This document shows, in pieces, positions 22,307 through 31,739 of a stretch of DNA of 64,000 nt (the first letter of the stretch is position 1; every line of letters starts with the position of its first letter). The translations under genes were made by a program, and so were the position numbers. Under the pieces are notes generated by a model. That model was not told the origin of the DNA. It ran no database searches and was given only the letters and a program-made list of their open reading frames with translations. The stretch is from Neonectria sp. B-13 (lineage: Eukaryota; Ascomycota; Sordariomycetes; Hypocreales; Nectriaceae), in assembly GCA_002682825.1 (NCBI GenBank), contig NOKP01000002.1, positions 6,120,309-6,184,308 of the forward strand, given 5' to 3'.

Positions 22307-24477
22307 ATGACTGTTCGCGCATACAACGGGTTTCATGTGTTCCTTCTAGCATTGCTGGCTCGCTTCATTATGCCAGCGATGGGGATTCCTCTAGCAGTGA
22401 GTATTCGCCTTGACTGAAATGTGAAGGGAACTGACACCTATAGGGCTTGAGCATTGTCGAAGCCACCATAGAGGAGCTACAGTGGGCCCTAGGCTCTGGC
22501 CAGATTAATGCGGTCCAACTACTTGCAAAACATCTTCATCGTGTTGCGCACTTCGATCGACGTGGTCCCCGCCTCAATGCTATTCCCGTGATCAACCCTT
22601 GGGTTTTTGAGGATGCACAAGGCTCGGATGACTTCCGGGCAAGCTCAAACGGCAGTATTCGATCTGTTCTCGAGGGAATACCGTTCACAGTGAAGGATAG
22701 CTACATGTTGGCAGGACTGCCTGTTGCCGCTGGATCCCCTGCCTTCCAGAACCTCACAGCGAGTGAAGACGCCTTCACGGTCTCTCAACTTCGCCGTGGG
22801 GGTGCCTTGGCACTTGGGAAGACGAACATGCCACCAATGGCTAATGGTGGGATGCAGCGCGGGCTCTACGGGAGGGCAGAAAGTCCCTACAACAGAGCTT
22901 TTCTCGCAGCAGCTATGGGTTCTGGTTCGTCGAATGGCTGTGGATCATCCACGGCTTCAAGTATGGCAGTATTCGGAATGGCGGAGGAAACTGTATCATC
23001 GGGGAGATCGCCGGCTTCCAACAACGGGCTTGTAGCCTACACACCATCTCGTGGCATCTTGTCCATCCGCGGAAACTGGCCACTGTCACCGGTGGCAGAC
23101 GTTGTAGTTCCACACGCCAGAACCGTCAGAGATCTTTTCGCTGTGCTGGATGTTCTTGTGGTGAAAGATAACGACACAACTAACGATTTCTGGCGAGGAC
23201 AGCCTTTTATTAGCCTGCCCGAGATTCAAGAAGTGAGACCATCGTCATTCTTGACTCTGGCAGACCCTTACGCATTAAGAGGAAAGCGGGTAGGAGTGCC
23301 TCGGATGTTTATTGGAGAGAACGACCCAGCTGCACAGCCTACCTATATTCGACCATCGGTACGCGAGCTGTGGGACGAGGCTCGAATTACATTGCAATCT
23401 CTCGGTGCCATCGTTGAAGAAGTGGACTTCCCTCTTGTCACCAACCATGAAGTCGCCCCAGTCGATGTTGAGGTCAGAACAGACTATCCCCTGCCCGCCT
23501 ACTTCAACGGCAGCTCAGGACCCGAAAACCTCGCATCTTATGCGTGGGATGACTTTCTGCACATGGTCAATGATACCGACAGTGTGACCACGCTTACGGA
23601 TGTTGATCCCGCGCTCATATTTCCACAACTTCCTGGTACCCTACCAGACCGATACGGTAATCGTTTCAACAACCGGACAAGCTCAAATGAGTACTATGTA
23701 GACGGCGCAAAGAACCGGAATGGTTCCATTTTCGAGCTCCCTGGTCTGGGTCCCTGGCTACAAGACCTAGAGAAACGACGAAAGAGAGACCTGGAAGATT
23801 GGATGGACGAGAATTCTCTGGACCTTATTGTGTGGCCCGCTGCCGGAGATGTCGGCATTGAGGATGCAGAGGTCAACGAGTTGTCTGCCGAGCTCACTTG
23901 GCGAAATGGTGTTGCTAGGTCTCATGGGAACTTTGCCATCCGCCAGCTGGGCGTTCCGACCGTAAGTGTCACCATGGGTAGGATGAGAGACACAAAGATG
24001 CCCATGGGTTTGACGTTTGCATCCAAGGCATATGACGACAGCTCTATTCTGAGCTATGCTTATGCATTTGAGACAGCGAACAGAAACAGCCGTGTCGCAC
24101 CTCCGCGTACGCCAGCGCTCGAGACTGATATTATTCAGACGAGGTGCATCAGCCGTTCAACTTCCAACCGCCAAGCTCCTGTCCTGAACGCTGGGGCTAA
24201 GAGGATTGATGAGGGTACCCTTGTGATTTCAGGTACCATTTTCACCGATGCCTGCGACCCAGCTGATGCAGTTGTTGAAGTCTATGTCGATGGGGTATCT
24301 GTTGGATATGTGCCACTGTTGAAAAATGGATGGTCTGTTACAACAGGCATCACCTTGAAGTCAGAAGGGCCTTCCCAGTTTGACGAGGTTACTATTCCAG
24401 AGCAAAGTTTGGCTATGATTGTTATTCTTGCTACTGCACGGAATGGAAGATCTGCTGGCAAACTCTTATACGCTTAA
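22307..24477 (+). CDS. Secreted amidase-signature family enzyme
   Basis: Two exons, 22307-22396 and 22444-24477, 707 aa. Exon 1 encodes a hydrophobic signal or anchor (FLLALLARFIMPAMGIPLA). The amidase signature triad is visible: Lys in GIPFTVKDSY (about 114), the cis-Ser in GSGSSNGCGSS (about 191-192) and the nucleophile Ser in EETVSSGRSPASNNG (about 215). The variant EETVSSGRSP replaces the classical GTDTGGSIR and occurs in a fungal subgroup. About 110 residues at the C-terminus, beyond the amidase fold, look beta-rich (GTIFTDACDPADAVVEVYVD) and may be an extra domain. It should hydrolyse an amide or related bond, probably outside the cell. Confidence 0.87.
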
Positions 24478-24962
24478 TGAGTCAAGTGAATATCTCGAGC
24501 TAAATACACAATTTTTAGCCTATGTCACCAGAGGAAGGGCCCTGTTTTAAACCCCCATTGTCTGCACTCCCATATGAATCATATATCCTTAAACTCCTCA
24601 TCTTTTGCGCGAATGATTAAATTTTCTCAAGGAGATCACGATTGAGAACTGGGGAGCTAGTCCGCTTGAGATTGAGTCAGGACACCGTCCATGGTTGGTG
24701 GATCGTCACAGAAATTGGCTTGTGGATGCTGTGGCTTAAGAATCAACCACAGTATACACCTCGCTAGACTGAATCGGCAGGACAATTTTGCCATGTGAGA
24801 ACACCAGGGAGGTGTCGCAACCATGGGGAAAGTTGTCCAATGTGGGCACGAGAGGTAATGATGAACTGTCAAAGATGGTGGGATGGCATGTCATTTCAAA
24901 ACATATAGAACGAAGCTGTCCTTAATCCAGAACCAAGCTGTTGCAACATTCCATGATCGGCT
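24478..24962. other. Intergenic between convergent genes
   Basis: 3' flanks of the amidase gene (+) and the 70-residue protein gene (-). Nothing else was seen. Confidence 0.4.
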
Positions 24963-25400
24963 TTACTCGTCAACATCGTGGAGGGTAAGCGTGACCTTGT
25001 TGGTGTAACGCTCCTTGACCTTCTCGATATTTTCCTCGGAGGTCCTAGAACGTAATTTCATCAGAGACAGATCTTTCCGTTGAATGAAGATAAACAGAAG
25101 AAGTGGCAACTCACACAAAGAAGAAAATGGGAGGAATAGATTTGGTGCTTGGAACGGGATGTCCAATGAGTTTATCAAGAAATCTGTAAAGCAAAACGAT
25201 AGGGTAAGTAATAGGTACCAGATAAACTCAATAACCTGTCTGAAGTTCAACATACTCGTTCAACTCTCTCTCATCGACGGCTCCTCTAGGCCTGAGTTGG
25301 ACTGCTTTCTTCAATGCCACAACTTGTCAGCGATCGAAAAAGGATTCTCCAGAAGGGTAAATGAGCAGGATGCTGCATTACATTAACTCACTTGGGCCAT
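24963..25400 (-). CDS. Small conserved-looking protein, 70 aa, four exons
   Basis: Not visible as a long frame; rebuilt from splice sites. Exons 25400-25392 (9 nt), 25308-25256, 25183-25115, 25044-24963; all introns are GT-AG and the total is 213 nt. The product begins MAQKAVQLRPRGAVDEREL, contains FLDKLIGHPVPSTKSIPPIF and ends KVTLTLHDVDE. It is charged, soluble and lacks a signal peptide. I do not recognise the family. Consistent splice sites, an upstream TATA box and phase-correct joins argue that it is real. Confidence 0.65.
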
Positions 25401-25513
25401 TTTGAAATTGTTCGGGGTATTGAAGAGGTAGAATTGGCTTTGGGGAAGCGATTGTTAAGGTTGGTGAGGACGAAGGGGGATGTTCGAAGAGGTGTGAGGC
25501 CTGACCATACTAT

Positions 25514-25519
25514 TTATAA
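25514..25519 (-). promoter_or_regulatory. TATA-like box of the 70-aa gene
   Basis: TATAAA on the minus strand (complement of tttata), about 115 nt upstream of the ATG at 25400. Confidence 0.45.
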
Positions 25520-27144
25520 GAAAAGCCTTCAACCGTCTAACTAAATGGATTGCTTATTTGTCATGACACCAGTGTGCCATTGAGGTCAAGCAGTGGTACG
25601 AAGTACAGTAAGAGGTGTAGACTGGATTACTTGTCACCCATAGTTTAACACTATCGGCTACCTAACATGAGACATCTCAGAGCGTGCGTGCGTATTGACT
25701 TGTAAAGGCACAAGATGAGCGGAATGTCAACACCGCCACCCCACATGAGCACGGTGCCGCTCTCCCGCCAGGAACTAACCAACATTCTGACGCAGATCGT
25801 CATGCTGATCTTTCCTAAAATAGCAGCCCAGCTGAGGCACTATTTAGTCGTGCTCATAGATCTGCCGCCTCGCGTATCAGTCGTTGGGCTAGTACATACA
25901 CGACGTTCAGATGAAGAATCCCTCTTCGTAGGTCATCTCATCCATCTCCTCCAATCCTCGCCCGACTTGCTTGCAACTTCCCCTCTTGCGCTGTCTCATT
26001 GCATGATGGAGATGCGCATCACTCTAGCACCGCCCTGCATAGAAGTACGTTGGGCCAGCCATACTTCCCCATCCATACACCAGACGGTCCACTTCCTAGG
26101 GGAGGGCAAGTACAGGACGTCATCTTCTATGCGGTAAAGAGTGCTAGTGGATTAGAAGTGGAGGCGAGAGCAAGGGAGAAATAGAGACACTGACAACGAA
26201 TCGCCAGATACATCATCAAAGCCTGCTATGATGCAATGCTTATTGTGCTGGTATCGGTGGGACCTGAGACTTTGCATGCAATTGGATGGGCTGAGACCCG
26301 GCACAACAACCCGGACTGAAACACGGCACAATATTATGGGCTGAGACACGGCACAACATTATGGGCTGAGACACGGCACAATATTATGGGCTGAGACACG
26401 GCATGGTGAGACAAGGCACAGTATCGTGGGGCGGGCCTGTTGCCGACTCCGCATCTCACCCAGCTTCTCGTTGTTGATCTTCTTCTTCGTTGACAGAATC
26501 ACTGATATGATACTCTTGAGCTTGATACGGGGTTCTATTGGTCTTCATTCTCTAGAGAGCAGAGAGAGTACCAGTAAATTGGCAGCGGCACGAAGAGGTC
26601 GACGAGGCTCGATCAGCTTAAGCCGGCGGTGGCCGCCCAAACCAACAGGCTGCATTTACACGCGGCTCGGAGATCGGGAGCCGACGCACCACACCGTTGA
26701 TGTCATGCGGCGCCTGATCTTCAAAGTCGGCCGCCGTGGACCCGCTTGTTGTTGGGAACACAGAAGTAGATCAAGATTGGGAACAGCATGGGTTGGCCAC
26801 GAGGTTGTTGTTGTACATCTTTCCTGCCGGACTGACTGTCACTCCAGTTGCTGAACAGAAAGGGCCCATCTGTCTAAACGATGACGTTCGTAAAATTGTT
26901 AGGTCTGTCGAGAATCGAGTTGTACATTTGCGGCTTCTTCCTGGCCCGGCTGCAGGTGTTTGAGGTGCAGAAGCCAAGCTGGACTAAGTAGGGGATACGG
27001 GCTACCTTATGTATTGAGTAAATTATCAACATGCATAAGGCATCGATATGTTAAGTTAAAGAATGGTAGGCGAGGGCCATGTTACTTCAACACTTTTTGT
27101 CTAGCTAAGGTCTCAAACCTCTGGGCAGTCTCGTATGCACAACC
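25520..27144. other. Long non-coding or decayed region with a minisatellite
   Basis: About 1.6 kb without a firm gene. A 140-codon plus frame at 25715-26137 and another at 26736-26963 have peptide-like composition but no domain, no clear splice structure and no family match I can name. The tandem repeat at 26288-26427 is listed separately. Confidence 0.35.
26288..26427 (+). repeat. Minisatellite, about 25-bp unit
   Basis: Units start at 26288, 26313, 26338 and 26363, followed by two shortened units at 26388 and 26405. The core is GGGCTGAGACACGGCACAA. Units differ mainly by single substitutions. Confidence 0.85.
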
Positions 27145-28578
27145 TCAAAGGCCAAGATCCTTCTTCAGGGCGGGCAGCACAGTGCCCTCATTCCAAGTCC
27201 AGATCAAGCCACTGTTATGGCCAGCGAACGCAGCACCTGTCCAATAAGTATTACGGGAGCCTTCGAGGCCGAGAAGTTTTGCATAAAATCCAGCACCGAT
27301 CTCTTCGCCCGATACGCGGAGGTTGAAAGGGGCGTGGTTCGTGATATATGGGAAGGTAACCTTCTGCGCTGCATCAGCCGGTACTGCACCCACGGCTGCA
27401 AGCGTGCTAAGCTCCCTGCGTACGACAGCCTCGCTGTCGGCTTCGGTATACTTTGTATTGTCGAAAGCTACACCAAGTAAGAACTGGTCAGGGGATCCTG
27501 AGGAGTAGAAACCGTTGCTCCCAGGAATGACGGGCGTGTTGTAGGGCGTGAGTGCACCGATATTTTGGAGACTAAAATTCAGCCCGGGAATATCGGCAAC
27601 GCCAGCTACATACCCGAGGGCGGAGAACTTGGAAAACAACCTCCGTTCTGTCTCGGAGAGATCGAACGAGCCAATGTTGTCAAGGGTTTGAGGGATGGCA
27701 ACGAGGAGCTTGCGAGCTTTAATCTTCTTGGGTGGTTGTCCTGGTTGTTGTGTAACCAGAAAGACGGCGCTTTTCTTGCGTTGGACTCGGATGATGCTGG
27801 AGTCTAGCAGCACATTGTCTCCCAGCTCGGCCGCGGCCGCATCGTAAAGGCTTCGTGTGTTGCCTGATGCGGGGACGATCAACTCGCCGGTAAAGCTCTT
27901 CAGCAGACCTGGCCCGAAGTTTTTGAGGCCGTAAAGAGTGGGTATGGTTGAAATGTTACCAGGATACCAGTTTAACTGGCTCATAACAGGTAGAAGGGCG
28001 CTGAAGTTGTGACGTTGAGCAAACTGCCCAAAAGGTAGAGTAAATTCTTTAGGTACCGGTGCAGGGACCAGATATCCTTGGTCGATCCAAGGGTACTTGG
28101 AGAGAACGTTCTGGGAGTAGGCCTGAACTGCACTGGCGATAGCTTGCTGAGCAGCAGCTGCCGCAGTAGCATCTTGAGGCGGGATGGGAACGCCCAGTGA
28201 GAAGTCATACGTCTTGGCTTGCTGACCACCGGCAGCCGGATTCGTCTTGGCTGCAGCTACTCCAAGACGGTCGAAGTACTTCTGAACAACTTCGGTGTCT
28301 TCAAACACCACGACACCGACATTGGCGGGGATGCCTGTGGCTGGGTTGGTATATGTCTCAGCGTGACCTCCGATCTGGGACTTCTTTTCGATCACGACAA
28401 CCTTTGCGCCAGCGTCCTTGAGATGAATTGCCGCATGGATGCCGCTGGAGCCACCGCCGATGATGGCCACGTCGACATCAACATCGAGATCTATTTGGGA
28501 CGTCGACTTGCAGACAACGGCAACAGCATGTGGGAGGCACGAGGCCAAGACTGCGACAGGGACGTAAAGGAATCTCAT
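27145..28578 (-). CDS. Secreted FAD-dependent (amine oxidase-like) oxidoreductase
   Basis: Single exon, 477 aa. The start at 28578 gives a signal peptide (FLYVPVAVLASCLPHAVA); the frame runs on to 28710 without adding family features. Residues 41-46 GGGSSG within DVAIIGGGSSGIHAAIHLKD are the FAD dinucleotide fold, followed by VVVIEKKSQIGGHAETY, as in flavin amine oxidases and beta-cyclopiazonate dehydrogenase-like enzymes. The C-terminal TYWTGAAFAGHNSGLIW closes the flavin site. Substrate is unknown; secreted flavoproteins of this type often deliver peroxide or act on small amines. Confidence 0.88.
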   Translation of the reverse strand: MRFLYVPVAVLASCLPHAVAVVCKSTSQIDLDVDVDVAIIGGGSSGIHAAIHLKDAGAKVVVIEKKSQIGGHAETYTNPATGIPANVGVVVFEDTEVVQKYFDRLGVAAAKTNPAAGGQQAKTYDFSLGVPIPPQDATAAAAAQQAIASAVQAYSQNVLSKYPWIDQGYLVPAPVPKEFTLPFGQFAQRHNFSALLPVMSQLNWYPGNISTIPTLYGLKNFGPGLLKSFTGELIVPASGNTRSLYDAAAAELGDNVLLDSSIIRVQRKKSAVFLVTQQPGQPPKKIKARKLLVAIPQTLDNIGSFDLSETERRLFSKFSALGYVAGVADIPGLNFSLQNIGALTPYNTPVIPGSNGFYSSGSPDQFLLGVAFDNTKYTEADSEAVVRRELSTLAAVGAVPADAAQKVTFPYITNHAPFNLRVSGEEIGAGFYAKLLGLEGSRNTYWTGAAFAGHNSGLIWTWNEGTVLPALKKDLGL

Positions 28579-28670
28579 AGTGAGTAAAGAACGACTTGGA
28601 AGCGAGATAAACAACTCGGGACTGGCTGAGAAGAGGCCGGCAGAACAAATGGGGGTTGAAGAAAGCATCA

Positions 28671-28680
28671 TTATATATGC
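28671..28680 (-). promoter_or_regulatory. TATA-like box of FAD oxidoreductase gene
   Basis: GCATATATAA on the minus strand, about 95 nt upstream of the ATG. Confidence 0.45.
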
Positions 28681-30406
28681 CGCAAGTTCGAACTGGTGCG
28701 CGCGGCGCAATGTGTTCCGCTATTCCGCAGCATCCGGATGATGAGTATCTGATTCAATCTTTTTAGTTTGCCCATTGTGTCATATCTCGTGGCAACGGAA
28801 GTTAGTAATGGCAGAGACCTGAACAAGGTCCAATTACAACGTGTATTATAATAAGCAATGCTATCTTATCCCTGGGTTTTTGAACTCTACTATGTATTCC
28901 TTTCTCTGAATTGTGACTTAGCGCAAATAAGTTTACCACAATAGTTTAGCTCATGGGCCAGTGCTACCCAACTCGCTTGTCTAGCGTTGTTGTGGAGTGG
29001 ATGGCATACTTATTTGCCTGTTCCTTGCTCATCCCCCGTCTGGACGTGAACAGACAAGAACAAAGAGGCGTTGCCGAATTCTTAGTTCTTATACTCTAGA
29101 AATACGAACACTTCTTTCACTCTCCGTACTACAATTTATTATATTTCTCATACTTATCCTTCTTCAAAACAAGCTAGGACTACATTGCCAGTCACATCAG
29201 TGAGTGCATATGTTTAGACACCCCTCGTCTCACTTCCTAATAAATCCAGGTGCCTTCACTATCGAAACAGCATCATCCGCATCCATCGAATCCATTCATT
29301 TGGGCAAGTCGTATGCAGAAGCCACTCAGCCGCCACGGCGTCTAAAGCAGTGGGATAGGCAACGCCACAAGTTGCGTTGGCAAGCTGCCGTCAGCGCATT
29401 CGCTGAGGTCAGCCACGTAACGGACGAGACATGACCACACCGAGGTAGTATCAGAGAGCACTAATGTGCATGACAGGTGCATGGCTGGTCAAGGACATGC
29501 ACCCGCATTAGTCATTGAGGTGGGTGGGTGGGTGCCAGAGCCTGATTCTTCAGCTGACTGCAAGTCAACGCCAAGCGTGGTTTGCCAGCCGAGTTATTGT
29601 TGCCATATTATGTACGACGTGATGTAAACGACAAAAGCCAAGCAGCGTGGCTGGAAGCGAATCACCAAACTGCAAATGAAGCTGTGCCACAGCTTGATGC
29701 TTTATTCTGGCCCGGGGAATGTGCACCACTGCGGGGCCTTGGTGCAGTCCTCGATTTTGACCCGAGTGGCATATCCCATGACAGCTCTAAAAGATGGTAA
29801 ATGTTGCTTGATACCCAACATGTTGTTTGGCTGATTCGTCGACATTGAGTAGGCAAGAAATGGGCGAGGCGTATCATTCAGCCCAGGAAGCACCCTCTGG
29901 CGCCAATTCACAACCATTTGTGTTGGTGAATGTGATTTCCGAGCGCCTAAACTCCGCGAGGGGTAAGCGATGAAAGGGTTGCGTCGCGTATCCATGCGGT
30001 GTTATGGCTTGGCAGTCAGCAGCTCCCAGTCGAAGAAAACGTCGTGGGAAAGGCTGGATGTACGGGAGACCGAAGGCCGTCGGTCGTTCTTCACAAGCCC
30101 AAAACCTGTATCCCCCCTCCTGACCCAATTGACTCAATTGGGCGACGTGCCCTGGAAGCGAAACCAGCTCGTCGGTCAAGGGTCCATCCGCACGCTGGTG
30201 CTCGACATTTTGCTCTTGGCGGAGGTGGTGTTATTGCTTGCTTCTCAACTCATCTCGATGTTAAGTCCATCTTTTTAATCTTAGACTAGGCTGACCTCAT
30301 TGTTAGAAACAGGCCCAGCTAATGCAAACACATGAATTTCCGCCCCATATCCGGATCTTCCTATCAACCTGCCCCGACAAACCGCGCCTGCCTCGTGTAT
30401 TAACAA
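28681..30406. other. Long intergenic region
   Basis: About 1.7 kb without a supportable gene. Several frames of 60-100 codons overlap at 29662-30289 on both strands without motifs. A G-rich run GGTGGGTGGGTGGGTG sits near 29519-29534. Confidence 0.35.
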
Positions 30407-30673
30407 TTAACCGCCACATGCGCTTGAACACTTCATTGATGAACTGCAGTCCGAATCCCTCTGACAGTCAAACGACTCATCAGTCCAGCACCACGCTCCA
30501 GTCCTATGGCAAAACTTCCAGCAGGTGTGTGGGTACAAAGTTGTGCCACAACCATAATCTTCACGGAATGGCCCCAGTCCCTTTTGGGAAAAGATTGAGT
30601 TGGCGAAGATTGAAGGAGCTGCAAGAATACTTGCGGCGTTGAGGAGGATTGAAAAGGTGGCAATGGCCTTCAT
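30407..30673 (-). CDS. Small secreted cysteine-rich protein (effector-like)
   Basis: Single exon, 88 aa. A signal peptide (MKAIATFSILLNAASILA) precedes a mature part of about 68 residues with eight cysteines, enough for four disulfides: YGCG, HTCWKFCHR, AWCW, DCQRDSDC and a C-terminal KCSSAC. Aromatic residues cluster between cysteines 2 and 4. I do not recognise a named family; the class is typical of apoplastic effectors or antimicrobial peptides. It is flanked by more than 1 kb of gene-free DNA on both sides. Confidence 0.78.
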   Translation of the reverse strand: MKAIATFSILLNAASILAAPSIFANSIFSQKGLGPFREDYGCGTTLYPHTCWKFCHRTGAWCWTDESFDCQRDSDCSSSMKCSSACGG

Positions 30674-31739
30674 ATTGAACGGGAAGGAGAATGTTTGAAT
30701 TGTTGTTGTTTGGTTTGAAAAGTCGGATTTAAAATGTACGAATAAAAGTCGCGACCTCTGTCAACAAGGACGCATATGGCATTTATACTTGCCGGCTTCC
30801 TAGTCCCCACTTAAGATCTCGCTACAACCTGCCTCTTGACCTAGTGAGACTCCTGAGGTCAGGGGGTCGCATGTCTTACAGCCACTTCGGGCTGGAATCT
30901 CGTATTGTTCTCCTTGCATGAGGCAGACCAATGACAATCTTCGCGACGAAGCACAGATCGGGTTCGGCATTGCCGCGGCAAGCCACGCAAGCCAAGTGGT
31001 GGATCAGCTGAATGTTCATTACCAGCAGCTCACGATGTTTCAGATGCAAGTCCACCATCTAAGACATTGGAATGATCGGTTAACCAGGTTATACGTAGTT
31101 GGTGGCTGGCTGCCGCCTCTCGGCCCGGTAGATCTTTCCGATTAGAATCCAGGATCCGCTGTGGCATAGAGTGCCAAGGCTCTGATCTTCGTGTTTCAAT
31201 TCGTTGTTCAAAGGAGTTTAATAAGTACCACTAAACTCCAACAAAAGGAATATCGGGGGGGGCGGGGCGGGAGGGGGTAGTACCCAGCCTCTTCATTTTA
31301 ACGCCCGAATTGCCATATGGTTTCTGGTAGAATAGAATAGACAATATGCCGGATCGATTCCGATCATCCAGCAGGAACTCTCCGTCCAGAAAGCTCACAG
31401 GATTACTATAAGACGGCATCACCTCCACGTCACGCCTGTAAGTCACGTAAGCCGATCTTCCGAGTCTCCAAACACAACAACCATTCACGCACCCAAGGTC
31501 AAACATGAGGTTGACTAGTACTCTATTTCGAGCCCAGTCACGAACACTAGAGTAGTATCGACATCCCATACCGGCGTATTGAGACCAAGCAGCATAGTGG
31601 AAACCCTGTCGAAAAATAACACGGCACGATTGAAGGGCCGATGGTTCCTCAACCTGCCAGGGCACACCGAGCGCCACAGATTCTCTGCAATGATTTGAGG
31701 CGAATGTCGCGCAGTAACAACTGACGTCGTATGAAATAA
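30674..31739. other. Intergenic
   Basis: A 148-codon minus frame at 31231-31677 lies just downstream of the beta-glucosidase gene but has no motif and starts without promoter space. Contains a G-rich tract around 31255-31276. Confidence 0.35.

Noticed and set aside
25715..26137. 140-codon plus frame MSGMSTPPPHMSTVPLSR...
   Set aside because: Composition is protein-like but no domain, TATA box or splice signal supports it; left as part of the non-coding stretch.
29519..29534. G-rich run resembling a G-quadruplex
   Set aside because: Only three full GGG tracts plus one GG; a stable four-stranded structure is doubtful.
31231..31677. 148-codon minus frame downstream of the GH3 gene
   Set aside because: No domain, no splice logic, no promoter space after the GH3 stop; kept only as a note.
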